Origin: Pyxicephalus adspersus
Taxonomy: Eukaryota; Chordata; Amphibia; Anura; Pyxicephalidae
Length of the DNA: 64,000 bases
NCBI RefSeq assembly: GCF_032062135.1
Contig: NC_092862.1
Coordinates: forward strand, 62,415,401-62,479,400
Direction of reading: 5' to 3'
This document shows, piece by piece, positions 37,799-52,609 of this stretch. A model generated the notes under the pieces. That model was not told the DNA's origin and ran no database searches. It worked only from the letters and a program-made list of their open reading frames with translations. Position numbers and translations under genes: made by a program. The first letter of the stretch is position 1; the number at the start of each line of letters is the position of its first letter.

Positions 37799-40054
37799 GT
37801 AGGCTTTTTTTGCTGTTACATTCCTAACAAGTCCTCACAAGCTTTCCTCCCTTTTTTTCTGTTGTGAAAACCTAACTGCCAAGCTTCATTGTAAACTATG
37901 TAAAACTTGCAAGCAGAAATCCACTCATAAGATAGCATGCAGTTCCAATTGTGTTTGCAGATAAGTATTTGTTTAATATCATCACGTGATGAGTAGAAAG
38001 ATAACCCCCTTATATAACAAAGCAGAGAACTGTGCGTTATGTGCTTCAATCCACAGCGATCTAACAATAGTCCACATTTTATTGTCCAGATATTTATAAA
38101 ATAAAAATATATTGATATTGAATAATGAATGTACTTTGCATATGCGTATTTGTGCTTAGTAAACTCATTAATGTTTTAAATTTAATATGTAGTGTTATGT
38201 TTTCATCGATAGGTTGTGATTGCTAGAAATAATTTGCAATATTGTGACAGAGATATTGTTGGAGTGAACTTTGCTCCAGAGGTTTTAATATTTGCACCAG
38301 AAAATTAATTCCTTGGTGTGCGATATTTACTCCAATGCCAAAAAATGAAGGTTTTGTATTTAAATACATAATGCATTGAACTCTAAGAGAAATAAACCTA
38401 ATGATGGCATTGATAGTTTGTTTTTCTTGCCTATTTTCTTTTCTCTAAGTTGGTTTTAGCAGGGATAGATTTTAGGACTGTTCTTTTCCAAGTCAACATG
38501 ATAATTGGCTGTTCTATTAGTAGTAATCTCAAGAGTTCGTTTAACTCCTATTGTCTCTATTAGCCTCCCCAGAGCTATTAATGTCACAAGTGATCTATCC
38601 AGGGCCCCCATACGTCTGACTATCCTCCACAAATTAAATGCACAGGCTATCCATACCCAAATGATTACACTAATATTTGAATATAAAGACGGTGAACTCT
38701 GTCATTTCTTTCTTTATACTATATGTCGGATTAAATAAATATTTCCCTACAAAACAGCTTTGCTTGGTTAGCTTGTCCTGATTCTAATCTATGGATGTAT
38801 TGGTTTACAGACTGGTTAGATAACACGATATGAATGTATGTTTTGATGGTATCACAATATAAAATAACATACAGTAACTTAAATGACCCATGGAATGCTA
38901 CATTAAATAAAGTCGTTGTTAGTAAAATATATATATATATATATATTAATTCTAACATTAGGCTTAAATATTAGAAAAGATTTACTATTTTTTAATATTT
39001 ATTAAAACAAAATAATTGTAATTCCCTGTAAACTGACTGGGAACAAATTTGTGAGTTGCCCAGCGGAATAACTAGCCCTTGTAAATCAGCCCCAATTACG
39101 CAGATTGCATACATAAACGGATTAGGCAATGTGGAGATTTATCATGCTAGAATACAGATTTCTCTCACTTGTGTTCATATTATTTCAAGCTGGCGATTTT
39201 TATTATTTTTTACATGAATTTTTCAGGCAGTTTGTTCACACCTCTGCTTTAGCTATAATAAAGATTGTGTTTTTAAGGAGGCTTGTAAATGATCAGCACT
39301 ATATTGTCTTGGTTTGATAATTAAAGAACGACTTTTGTTAAAGAAAGTCGGGAAAATAATAAATTGCAAGAATTCCCGAAATGATTTGCCTTTACTTTGC
39401 ATGGCAGTGATGAAAGTGGCAGAGGTCTTGTTTTTAAATATAATCCTGGGTTCAGTGGTGAGATAGAAGCTTGTGGATCGGTTGAGGATGTGTGTGTGGG
39501 GGTATTATACTACTGAACGATCTAAGTTTAATCGGTAATTAAATCAGACAGCCTTTTCCCTCAACTAGACATTGTGCAGTCCAACTGCCACTTTCTGCCT
39601 CACTGTGGCGCTTAAGGACCTTTCTGCATTCTTGTCTATGTGCTGGCCATGTTAACCCTGCTAGGTGCTGGAGGGCTGCATTCCTATCCATGGAGAACTC
39701 ATGGTATAGGCTGTATAATAAAATATCAATGTAAATTATTGTTATTGCATTGTAATGTGTTTAAGGTGAAATGATTTCATACAATAGATTTTCTTGCCCT
39801 GTACACACACATAAAACTGTAATAATACATTTATTATTCTATAGAATAGGATCAGCAATGGCCAGGCTTAGCTTTAAAGTACTTACACATATTTCTTATA
39901 AGTGACTCACCTGTGTCTGGGTGCTATGAATTGACAAGTTTTATTGAAGAGGCTGACTTCCAAAAAGAAAGCCCTTCTGCCCCCAGATCACAGGTGTGTG
40001 CTTGTAAATAGGCCTTCTAGTTTCCTGGCATCATTGTCATCCTTCTTTTTTCAG
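37799..40054 (+). other. TFAP2A: Intron 3
   Basis: An intron of 2256 bp from gtaggc to tttttcag, AT-rich, with a short (AT)n array at 38929-38947. No repeat family or coding segment was recognised in the remainder. Confidence 0.9.
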
Positions 40055-40286
40055 GGCCTGTCTCATTGTCTAAATCCAATAACAATGCAGTATCGTCCCT
40101 CTCTCTCAACAAAGACAATCTCTTCGGTGGAGTAGTGAACCCGAATGAAGTTTTCTGCTCAGTTCCTGGACGCCTGTCTCTTCTAAGCTCAACATCAAAG
40201 TACAAGGTGACAGTGGCAGAAGTACAGAGAAGGTTATCCCCGCCTGAGTGCCTCAATGCTTCTCTATTGGGAGGAGTGCTCAGAAG
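40055..40286 (+). CDS. TFAP2A: TFAP2A exon 4, start of the DNA-binding half
   Basis: This exon of 232 nt covers residues 178-255, from [11 protein letters not shown] to GGVLRR. It includes the family signature [20 protein letters not shown] and the RRLS motif with Ser at position 239, the PKA site reported in AP-2 alpha. Leu249, Arg254 and Arg255 align by number with residues altered in human branchio-oculo-facial syndrome. The acceptor is a pyrimidine-rich tract ending tttttcag. The donor is agaag/gtaaga in phase 2. The only loosely conserved part is the Ser/Asn-rich start ([13 protein letters not shown]). Confidence 0.97.
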
Positions 40287-42845
<2,559 letters not shown>

Positions 42846-44429
42846 TAACATTAAAGAGAATCTATCATTATTTATTATAGTACAGTTTAATATAAAGCAC
42901 ACTAAGGCACATTTTTAAAGTGAATCATTGCTGAGTAATCTGCAGTAGAAAACCATCAGGTTTCTTGTTTAAATAAAACAAGGTGAACCCAGGCCTGGCC
43001 ACAACACTGGGTACTTAACATTAAAATGTTTAAAGATGAATAAACGGAGAACAATTTATTACAATTGCTCCTAAACCATTATAGTCTTTTCTGTTTGTTT
43101 AGCAGAATCAAAAGTGTTCTAATGGCTGTTGATTGGCTTAATTTAATGTTTTCAGAAGATTTCCCTGAAAGCCATTGCAATGTGATAATAGGTAAATACC
43201 AAGCCTTAAGTTGTTTCCACTCCGAACAATGCAGTAAATAATTTCAGGCTGGGCTGCCATTGGAGGAGTGCCTGGCCAGCACTTCCTGAATGACTTTGGG
43301 GATGTTTGACCTATGCCAGAGGGGAACATTATCCTACACAGATCTGACTGCCTCTGACTGCTGCTTCTCATTTCCAGTCTAAAGGACACTTGTATACATT
43401 AGAGCCAAATGCACCAGCTCTGTCTGCAATGTACACTGGGCAGTGTGAAAAGAAAGCCTTTCTAATGTCTCCAAGATCATGATGCATTGGCTTTTATTGG
43501 GTCCATCTGGGGATGATTTGTGCCAGCTTTACAAACAGTTATCCCACCAATTAGAGGGTCACTAAATATACAATAGGTGTTTGGTTTTGGGAAGAACTTT
43601 ACATCCATCCATTTATAAATATGAACTTATCTGACATGAAAAGTTAGAAGCCAGGCATATTTCCTCCTATAGGGTTAATTTATTGAAGGTGTGGCATATG
43701 GGCTGATTTACATTAAGTAGTTTGGAATCTCCACATAAATTACAATCATGTGAAAATATCTCTTTTTAATCAAGTATTCTAAATAAACAATAATTTACTT
43801 TTCACCTGATAGGATAAGTGAAGATAATATTCATAAAATGTTTAAGTGAAAGTAATCAACTTCCTTAGTAACTCAACTGCCTCCTCCCAGCAAAGTGAAT
43901 TGCCACTGAACAAATTTAAACTGTGTTCAGTTTTAGTACCAAATAATTTCCAAAAAAGATTTCTGTGCACATGCTGCCTAGGTTTACAACAGGTATGATG
44001 TTTTTATTCTTTAATTGTTACACAGTAAAGGTATATACCATAATTTATTTACATAAGAGCACAACAACATTGAATCTATAGAGGTCCATGCCAATGCTAA
44101 GTGTATTACTACAATAAGTGTATCTGCTGTCTCTGCTTCACCAGTTTCTGAATCTGCTGTATTCTGCAATGTATAGTTTATTTCCAGATGTCTTGTATTG
44201 GTGTAATTCTGCTCATATAGTGTGTACTAGACAGATCCACTGTCAATATAATATAAATCTCTGACTTACAGTAAGCTTGCTGTACATGCAAACATTTTAC
44301 TGAATTTAGAGAATAAGGTAAAGCACTCTGCTGAATTCAGCTATCCAATCATGTGCACAAAAATTCTGTTTTTATGATTTTTAAGAAAGAGTGAGTTTGT
44401 GTGAGAACACTAATTTTCCCTACAAATAT

Positions 44430-45230
44430 CCCCCATTGCCCTCTTTAATTCTTACACTTCTAGTAATCACATCATAATGTCTTGAATGTATGCTGCATTA
44501 TAGAGTGTACATCAATGTGTAATGTACTGCAATGGTGCTTCTTATTTGGTTTATGGATTATGTATGGTATAAATACTACAAAGGATGTAGTTTCACTCCC
44601 ATTCACTCCTGTGACTTTCCTTTAACTCTCTTACTTTTAATAATCCCATTGTTTATTACACCATGGTAAATTACATTATATGATGTGTTTCCAAATGCCC
44701 CCTATTGCTATGAACCTTTCTGTATAGTGTCTGTAAAACCTGCATCCATCAACCTACTGGAATTCTCTCTCTTCCAATAATCCCACAATTTCTGTCACCA
44801 TGGCATGTTACATTGTATAGGGTTATACACATGCCTTGTAATGCTGGGGTCTATTTATATAGTATTTATACTATATATGGTTTATGTACCAGTCTTCTCC
44901 TCTAACCTTTTCCATCACCATACTCTCTCACACTTCTAGTACCCCATAATTTATGGCAAAATGGTTTATTACAGTGTATAGTGTATTCCTTGTGCTCTGT
45001 GCTGCTTGTGTGTGCTATAGTGTATATCCAAGTGCCTGTTCTGCATTGTTTCTTCTTGTATGGTGTTTTATTTGTTTGTAGTTTGTATGATATGTGTGCT
45101 ATATAGTACCAGTCTTCTCTTCTATTCTTTCCAATCACTCTAATTCCTTCACTTAATAATCTGATAGTTTAAGGCACCATGGTACATTGTATATTGTATG
45201 CCAGGTGCCCTCCGTATATGGTGTGTGTGT
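44430..45230. repeat. Diverged tandem repeat in intron 5, 4-5 units
   Basis: Degenerate units share a pyrimidine-rich start (ctctt...cttc), then 'taataatccca', then 'caccatggtaaattacatt' and a 'tgtatagtgt' stretch. The ccatgg-type anchors fall at about 44661, 44798, 44959 and 45177, with a weaker first unit near 44440, so spacing ranges from about 137 to 218 bp. Copies are old and indel-rich. The last unit stops directly before the STAT-bearing island. Confidence 0.6.
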
Positions 45231-45234
45231 ATGA

Positions 45235-45480
45235 TGAGATCTGTGTGTCTGGTGTCCTGAAGTGAGGAGCCAGTGTCTGATGATCTGCTCCATCTTCCTG
45301 GAAACAAGCTTGGCCGCCTTGTGCTTTGAAGCGCTAATTGGCGCATGCGTTCTTCCGGAGTGCAGCTAATGGCAGGAAACCCTGCAGTAAAATCCAACTG
45401 CTTCAGGAAATTAAAACCAAAAGATTTGAAAATCAACAAAACAGACAGACTGCGTGCACTGACCCTGAATCTCTTCTAGC
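45235..45480. promoter_or_regulatory. Candidate frontonasal enhancer in intron 5 with STAT site
   Basis: This is a compact, GC-richer, non-repetitive island. TTCCTGGAA (45295-45303) is a perfect palindromic STAT consensus (TTCN3GAA). CCGCC, GCGCTAATTGGCGC and GCGCATGCG follow within 55 bp. From the literature on mouse Tfap2a, a short conserved element in the fifth intron drives frontal nasal expression and needs a STAT site. Intron number, motif and island-like character all fit here. Identity to that element was not checked by alignment. Confidence 0.6.
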
Positions 45481-45889
45481 TAATCGTTCAGGATATATAA
45501 AAAAAGATCATTCATTGTAAATGGTGGAGTTAAAGAATGTCAGCGCAGAGAAGCCTGCCCTTTATTTCCTTGTACTGGGTTGCTTGTGGAATACTTTCAT
45601 GTACACATTTGTTTCATTAAATCATTACAGAACACTCGGTCATCACAGTGTAGAGCACATGGCAAAGTCTTCTTTATGTCTTTATGATAACATCAATTTA
45701 AATGGTTAGATTTCACAAGTGTAGATCCCCCTTCCTGGACATATTAGCTATATAGATGGTATCATTGGATAAGGATGGTAGAAGAAAGTTATCAATATTG
45801 ATGAGATTATATATAATACTGGTTATTTGGATAACATGATTAGGTAAGATTGATGATTGGTTATACTGATATAATTATTATCTTGCTAC

Positions 45890-46015
45890 TGGCTCAGATC
45901 ATAAAGGATAAGGTCTCTATTTTGCGCATGTGACTGATTCTCTATAATTGCGCTCATCTGGATATGTGTCACTTGTTTTAAATAAATATATTTATCCTAA
46001 TAATTGGTGTCAAAA
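45890..46015. promoter_or_regulatory. Candidate regulatory stretch near the end of intron 5
   Basis: This stretch contains TTTTGCGCATGTGAC, TAATTGCGCTCATCTGG with an E-box-like CATCTG, and CTAATAATTGG within about 120 bp, some 170 bp before exon 6. The sequence is non-repetitive and contains CpGs. The function is inferred. Confidence 0.3.
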
Positions 46016-46182
46016 GAAAACATTTACTTTGTTTTATTAGTATCATCCATGAAAATAATATAATATTTAATATAATTTGTATATTTTTTTTTACTTACAA
46101 CAAAATATATTACTAATATATATATGCAATGCTTTGATTGTCATCTTCCTCGAATAAACACACATCTCTCTTCTTCCTAAAG

Positions 46183-46324
46183 GTGAAGCTGTGCATCTAG
46201 CCAGAGATTTTGGTTATGTCTGTGAAACAGAATTTCCTGCCAAAGCTGTAGCTGAGTATGTCAACCGGCAACACTCTGACCCAAATGAGCAAGTGACCAG
46301 GAAAAACATGCTACTAGCCACAAA
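46183..46324 (+). CDS. TFAP2A: TFAP2A exon 6, helix-span-helix
   Basis: This exon of 142 nt covers residues 295-342, from [23 protein letters not shown] to MLLATK. It forms the first helix and part of the span of the helix-span-helix dimerization domain. The acceptor is cctaaag and the donor is caaa/gtaagt, phase 2. This copy has AEYVNRQH where human has AEFLNRQH (from memory), a mild substitution within the span. The VTRKNML segment fits AP-2 alpha; the beta and epsilon paralogues have LHSRK there. Confidence 0.96.
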
Positions 46325-46399
46325 GTAAGTTTGTTATTTTCCTTCATGTGCTGGACTGATAGGAAGATTAAAGCACCCTTGTATGTTTGTCCTATGGGA

Positions 46400-46535
46400 A
46401 GATAATCTGCTGGGTCTTGTAGTTCATCCATGCTTTAAATAGATAGCCCCATGTTGTCATGTGTTGCCCAGAATCCCCAGCAAGGTCTTTTGCCTGCAAG
46501 CATTAGCAACAGCTGGAGTGCTGAAGTTTTCCTTG
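46400..46535. repeat. Diverged interspersed repeat, 'tgctgggtcttgtagttc' type
   Basis: It begins TGCTGGGTCTTGTAGTTC and ends CAACAGCTGGAGTGCTGA. This pair of blocks is common in amphibian interspersed repeats as I know them. About 80 bp of other sequence separates the two blocks and includes CCCAGAATCCCCAGCAAGG, which is partly complementary to the start, so the copy may fold back. Confidence 0.45.
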
Positions 46536-47124
46536 TCCTAAACAGAAAACAATCATGAGCATTTTCAGGATCCCGAGTTAATCATTTGCAAGAAGTAAAT
46601 TGCTTCCAACATGAAAAGGATTAAGAACCTCATCGAAATACTTATCTAATTACCGGAAATGTGATGTTTTATCAAAGTATATCTAGATATTGCAATGGCA
46701 GCTACAAATGATAATGTTTTACATAGATAGCTTTAAAATATATTCCTTGCTTGAGTTTAATACAATAATTTAAAGAGGGTGATAATGTGGTTTGTGATGC
46801 ATGGGAGGTTGGGGCTGAAATCTGATATAACAAAGGTTGCCCTGGCTTTGGAACTTCTTATAAAATCTCGTACTTTATGGAAAGTGGATTTTTTTGGACC
46901 ACTAGTAAGGTCAATATAGGTCATATAATGTCAATTTAATGCACACATCTTACTCCCTTGATTGTACAAAATCTTTAGATTGATCAGCAACTATATAGAG
47001 TGATCTGCCTGAACATACTGATTGTTAGATGACCAGTGTGTGATCAGCTAGGTATGTCCTATACCCCCCCAGCCTGATCCCAACCCTCTTTCTATCAGGA
47101 TTGCTGATCTATTTAGCTGATTGA

Positions 47125-47190
47125 CAGGACCTGGCTGGGATTTGTAGTTGCAGAGCAGATGAAGTGCCACAGGTTCTGAACATCTGCTTT
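47125..47190 (+). repeat. Second copy of the 'tgtagtt...gccacaggtt' repeat
   Basis: GGCTGGGATTTGTAGTTG followed by AGTGCCACAGGTTCTGAA matches the same family as the copy at 46400, without the internal insertion. It is diverged. Confidence 0.45.
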
Positions 47191-47707
47191 TTATTAACAA
47201 ACTATTTCCTAGCCAGAGACTTCTCCCTAGCCAGGAATGGAAGCAACCAGCACAATTCTTTTTACATATGCTCTGCATTTCGTTCTCACTATTTTTGCAC
47301 AGGAACTATTAGCTTAAATCCCGAAAGTCCTTAGACATGTCAATAGGTTAGGTATTCTCCCAGAGGCTTTGCAAATCGAATGTGAACGTAACGAAGATCT
47401 CTTCATGGTGCTTGTAGAGTTCATACAACTGGAGGGGATCAGATGTGTTCCATACATGTGGTTTAATACTGATCGGTCACTGCTACATTATTCATATGCA
47501 TGTTTTATTTATTGAATAGATAGAAGTAAAATGATGTGTTTAAACCAATCAGATGTCAGCATCTATCTGCTTAGCATTGTAAGACCAGTGAAAGAAGTCT
47601 TCTGATTGGTCGCTTTGGGTTATTGCCCTTTCAATAATGCTCTTGGCTAACTAAGTATAAGGAATATGTCATCTGACCTCTGTTGCTTTCTTCTCGTTTG
47701 TTTGCAG

Positions 47708-47996
47708 GCAGATTTGTAAAGAATTCACAGATTTATTGTCACAAGACAGATCCCCCTTGGGTAATTCTAGGCCATCTCCAATACTAGAGCCGGGAATCCA
47801 AAGCTGTCTGACACACTTCAACCTCATCTCTCATGGATTTGGCAGCCCAGCTGTGTGTGCGGCCATCACAGCCCTGCAGAATTATCTCACCGAGGCTCTA
47901 AAAGCAATGGACAAAATGTACCTCAACAACAATAACCCCAACAGCCACACAGACAGCAGCAAAGGAGGCGACAAAGATGAAAAGCACAGAAAGTGA
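47708..47996 (+). CDS. TFAP2A: TFAP2A terminal exon 7 with stop codon
   Basis: This exon encodes residues 342-437 and the TGA stop at 47994-47996. It begins [22 protein letters not shown] and continues through the conserved [15 protein letters not shown] segment. It completes helix 2 of the dimerization domain ([21 protein letters not shown]). The tail is hydrophilic, rich in Asn, Ser and Lys, and ends KHRK as in the family. The tail [19 protein letters not shown] differs slightly in length from human, yet the total stays at 437. The acceptor is tttgcag at 47707. Confidence 0.97.
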
Positions 47997-48360
47997 CCCT
48001 ATTCTGCCTGTCTACCCTACCTGCTCAGCACCGCCCTCTAGTGTTGGCTAAAAGCCCACTGGGGCAAAGACAGTTCGGTGCCATCCCTCCTCCCGGAGTA
48101 TAAGGCTGCACTGCCTCCTTGTCCATCATTCTGTGTCGCCGAATCCATTCTTGGATTATGACCAGGACAGGCTGATGGATCCAGGAAAGAAAGTTTTGTC
48201 GTTAGTGTTCGGACGTTTTTTAAGAATACTTTTTTTTTAATTTTAAAGCAACCAATTCTTGCTATCTATTGAAAGTCATCGGACTAAAGTCACCAAGTTC
48301 TCTACAGTTCAGGTTGTAGCCAAGTTCAGAAGGCTGAGGATGACATTTATCAGTATTGTG

Positions 48361-48366
48361 AATAAA
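48361..48366 (+). promoter_or_regulatory. Candidate proximal poly(A) signal AATAAA
   Basis: A canonical AATAAA lies 365 bases after the TFAP2A stop codon and would give a short 3' UTR. No strong downstream GT-rich element was identified, so its use is uncertain. Confidence 0.5.
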
Positions 48367-48760
48367 CTTGAACACAAAAATTTGCAGTTCCATGTCATGT
48401 CTTCAAGTTGCCCCCTATTACCCCTCTAAAAGGTAAATGAAAGTACCCTGAACTTTTTTTTGTCTGGACAGAGATCACATTCATTATTATAAGGGAATCA
48501 GTGTTTATGTATATATTTATTTATGTGTAATTTAATGGGGATTGTAAATATGGTACGTCTGTTCAAAGAAAAAAAGCCTTTTTTTATTTATCTGGTGATC
48601 TCGTTTACCTATTGTTTAGTGGGTTTTATTTTTTAATTTCCCTTTTATTTCATGTGGCTATTGGTACTTGTTTAAAAAGACAGGACTTTGGGTTTGTAGG
48701 GAATCCATCATTTTCTAGCCCTGTTGTAGCATGTTAAGACAACGATGAAGCAGCAGATCA

Positions 48761-48773
48761 AATAAAAAATAAA
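48761..48773 (+). promoter_or_regulatory. Candidate distal poly(A) signals, two overlapping-range AATAAA copies
   Basis: AATAAA occurs at 48761 and again at 48768. A T-rich stretch follows at 48807-48817 as a possible downstream element. The position fits a full-length 3' UTR of about 0.8 kb. Confidence 0.6.
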
Positions 48774-49485
48774 ATGAATTTTATATATGTTTAGTATTAC
48801 AAAAAGTTTTTTTTTTCTTGAAAGAAAAACAAATTCGGACACTGGCTAACGAAAATAGGTACAAAATTCCTTATCTTTTGTAAGCTTAAAGGAAGGTTCT
48901 CAGTCGGGTAATAAGCAATAGTACACATGGAGTGATTTACTGTTGGAAAATAATCTACTTTTTATTATAATGGAGTATTCCACCACTGTACTGCTAACAT
49001 TTAGTAAATCGGCCCATGGATTGTTTAAAAAAATGCAAATGTTCAAGAACCACAAGTATTTAAGTGTCTGATTCACCAAAGGTTTATTTATTTAGAGGGG
49101 TGCTGTTTGGGCGAATCTGAAACTATAAATCGTTAGTAAATCGCAGTCTATGGTGAAAGCACAAGTGACTGTATTGTGCTAAGTTATATGAGATGAGACA
49201 TACCAAGCTTACCAATGTATTATAGTCTTTTGTTGACCAGGTGAATAAATATTTGATACGCTTTATGTCGATTTTTTTTATTCAGTGCTGTCTTTACCCA
49301 GGCGTATTTTTGTCCTTGGCAGTATTTTTTATTCAGTATGGTTACAGTAATTGAGTTTAACTCTCCCTTGGCAATTGCTCCTCGCAATAAGCAGCTGAAC
49401 CCTGTGTTTCCCTCAAGTATAATAAAAACTTACTTTCAACTCGGAGTTCAGTGCAGGGGAATCATTCTGATATATCAAGCTCACT

Positions 49486-49488
<3 letters not shown>

Positions 49489-49522
<34 letters not shown>
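49489..49522. repeat. (AT)n microsatellite
   Basis: An AT run of about 34 bp, followed by A-rich sequence to 49680. Confidence 0.95.
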
Positions 49523-49525
<3 letters not shown>

Positions 49526-51158
49526 ACGATAATAAATTATTAAAAAATGAAATGCAATAATAGTAGTAAAAAGATAAACGAAAAAATAAATTCAAAATTA
49601 ATTATGAACAATTAAATAAAAATAAATAATACAAATATATACCAGCATAAAATAAAAGGCAATAAATAATAAAACGCAGCATCTCATTCTGCTCTGCGAC
49701 TACTAACTAAATCCAAGATTTGGGAATCCCAGCACTCATGTGGAAGGGTGTGTTCAGAAAAATGCTTGGGGGCAGGTTTGATAATTGTTTGGGGAACGGA
49801 CATTATGAGATATTGCAAACCGTTAATAATTCTTTCCCTCTCTCCAAAATGAGATAAAGGGGGCTTAAATACCCTTGGAAATACCTGGTTCGTGTGAAAT
49901 AATAATCTTATCCAATTTGCACATTATTCTACCTAATCCATTTGCTGGTGTCATTTTGTTGTTATTGCTCCTGTTGAGAGTTATTTTGTTTCTGTGTAAT
50001 AAGACACCAAACAAATGATAAATGAAATAGGTTGTCAAATGATGTAACCCATAGCAACCATCAGCAACATTGTGGTTTCCATGGGTTACTATAATGATGT
50101 CGCATTAGTAGCAATATTCAAATATTATTGTCACTTGGATTGCATTTTTTCATAGATTAAAAAGTGTGTTAGTAGATAAGGTCAATCCCCCGATGTGTGT
50201 TAAAATGCAAAGGAAATAGCTGAAATTAGCAGTGATTTTAGGTTCTTTTTATTTGATTTTTTCGGAGATGCGGTTGAGTATCTTAGGCAGACATGTAGGT
50301 TTATGGTAAGTTGTTTACAATAACAGTGCAATAAGAATTAACATTTTCTCATGCTGTTTGACGTTTGGTTGAGCTGTTGAAGCAACACATTAGATAAAGC
50401 ACAAGATGTTTCATTTTGCTCGGGTAATCTACTTATGGAAGGCACTGTAAAATCAATCTTGCCAAGCTGAAGGGACTAGCAGTACTCTAAATTCTATTTG
50501 CATGAGCCAGCCAGTTCATAACAATGCTAGATATTTAAATACAAATTGAAAGTGGATCAAGAAAATGCTTAGCTGCTATTGTTTTTTTTCTCTCCTCCTT
50601 CCTCCTCCTTTTTTATAAAATGGATATATTTTCTATTTGTGGAGATGCTTCCTTAGCTGGAGAGTAGATCTATGAAAAATAATGAGGTGAATGAAGCCTA
50701 ACTGTACCTAGCCCTGACATAAATGAAAAGCAGTGTATTGCAGCAGGTGAAGTGAAGCATTGTCTATCAGGACTGTTTTTCTTGGCTGCATCTCAGATTG
50801 TGTGTGTGGGATCCTCACCCCAGGCACAATAGCATTCAGAGACTGCAATACACGGCTGCTCATTCTGCAGCTCCACATAAATACTCATTTCCAAAGCCCA
50901 GCATTCTTATTAAAGACTATTCATTCTTATATGGATTCACATTGGCTTTGGAGGGCTTTCACTCAATGCACAATAGTCGTGACCAAATGTACAAGTTATA
51001 TATATGTGTGTGGTTGTGTGTGTGTGTTTCTATTTTCTTTTTCTATATCGATCCTTAGTTATGTGTTTTTTTTTCTATATAACCACTGTGTGTATGTAAA
51101 TGAAATACTTCTATACACACACATGCTATGTACACACAATTATGTTTGTGTTCATAAA

Positions 51159-51182
51159 TATATATATATATATATATATATA
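51159..51182. repeat. (AT)n microsatellite
   Basis: A perfect AT run of about 24 bp. Confidence 0.95.
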
Positions 51183-52129
51183 CAAAGACAGTAATAATAA
51201 ATCAACACACACACATTTTAATGCATTATTGTGATTTTTTTTCTCCATATACACAAACATTTCCCATGGTAACATGTGCACTTTATATTACATATCTGAA
51301 TGTGAAATACTTTTTATGATTGATGACTATATCTTTACTGTACCCCTAGTTTACCTGTAAAGTTTGAATGGTAAATTGCAATTATTGTGGCTAATACACA
51401 GAGCAGTGCCCCTTAGGTGCTCCAAGCCCTAGTGTTAGTCACCTCGTTCTCCCCTCTCCCTCTCTTTAAACCCAAAAAGAATCGAATATTAATATAGTTT
51501 GAGATGTAACTAGTGGAACAACCATCAAGATAGCAATGCCCTGCAGCTGAAATAATATTAAAAATAGAAGGGATTTGACATTTGAGAAGTCAGTGGCTTG
51601 AAATACCCAGTTGTACTTAGCTAATTCAGTCCTTAACCTCTGGTTTCAAATAAATCAATTACAGTCGATTCCACTTCAGTTCAGAAGTGCAGGAGATTTT
51701 TAGTTAATTGAATACAGTTTATTCCTTTGATATAAATTGTCATATTTTAAACTTCTTCCACGTTTTCCACCATAATGTCCATTTGAACCTAAAAAAATCT
51801 GAGACGAAACGGTTTTTAGTTATACAGAATTTGCACTTTTTCAATTCTCACCAATACAGAATTTTAGTTTATAATTTAAATATATTAAAGCTGTCTTTAA
51901 CTGCATGATCTTGTTTCGTAGAAACAAATATCTTGTTTGTATGTCATTACTTTCCAGAACAATACACTCCATGACTTTTGGAGTATACTGGTCCACTTTA
52001 GCAGGTTGCCTGGATTTGTGATGGGCGCACTTTTTGCTATTTGCTCTGTCATGTGCCTTGATTGCTGTGGGTGAGTGTTTTGGATAGGATAAGGGGTTAA
52101 TTAGCGTCATTATCAATCACTAATGCTTT

Positions 52130-52470
52130 CCTAACGTGTCCAAAGAATAATCGAGCTTCAGAGGTCTGCATGAAGCCAACATCTGCTTTACCCGGTTAGA
52201 GCTCTCATCCTGGGCTTCCCAGCTATTGGCAGTTCACTCACGTATTGTACTGAATTGTGTGTGTATTATTGGCATATAAAACATGCTCCAATCGTTATAG
52301 ATCCTGGCTACATATAAATAACAAATGCAGATTTTTTTGTTTCTATAGGAATTGCAGGTGCAAGACAAAGATGATAAAACCACAGGTCATTTTTCATTGC
52401 TCCTTTGTTTCCTGGGCTCCGCTTTTCCCATGATTATGTCTAACTTAATTAAAACAGCAAATAAAATAAT
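52130..52470. promoter_or_regulatory. Candidate downstream enhancer
   Basis: This is non-repetitive, compositionally complex sequence about 4.2 kb after the stop codon. It contains CCTTTGTT (52402, SOX-type) and CTTAATTAA (52444, homeodomain-type), an ATTGCTCC segment and CCCATGATTATG. It resembles conserved non-coding DNA typical of developmental-gene flanks. The claim is inferred. Confidence 0.4.
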
Positions 52471-52609
52471 GTTATGTATTTAGTACCAGCACCCTAAATT
52501 GTAGCCTCTTTTAGAAATAGATCTTAAAGGGCTAGTACACATTGATTAGAAAAAATGACTGCCTATGTAATACTTTTAGGGTCTGTCATTGATGAAAACT
52601 CCTAATAGG

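Larger units (their letters stand above)
46325..47707 (+). other. TFAP2A: Intron 6
   Basis: An intron of 1383 bp from gtaagt to tttgcag. It holds two diverged copies of an interspersed element (46400-46535 and 47125-47190) recognised by 'cttgtagtt' and 'cagctggagtgc / gccacaggtt' segments. Confidence 0.9.
47997..48795 (+). other. TFAP2A: TFAP2A 3' UTR
   Basis: This is non-coding sequence after the stop codon, moderately GC-rich at first and then strongly A/T-rich with runs of T and A. It contains candidate poly(A) signals at 48361 and 48761-48773. An AU-rich stretch near 48505-48530 (tatttatttatg) resembles mRNA-instability elements. The distal end is inferred from the last poly(A) signal and not from a visible cleavage site. 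Confidence 0.7.
48796..51930. other. Downstream intergenic DNA, proximal
   Basis: AT-rich sequence with (AT)n arrays at 49489 and 51159, an A-rich stretch (49520-49680), a T/C-rich run (50580-50612) and a TG-rich run (51003-51030). Open frames such as the 144-codon one at 50760-51194 run into simple sequence and show no domain. No gene is supported. Confidence 0.65.

Noticed and set aside
50760..51194. A 144-codon open frame downstream of TFAP2A
   Set aside because: It runs into TG- and AT-rich simple sequence, has no recognisable domain and lacks splice or promoter context.
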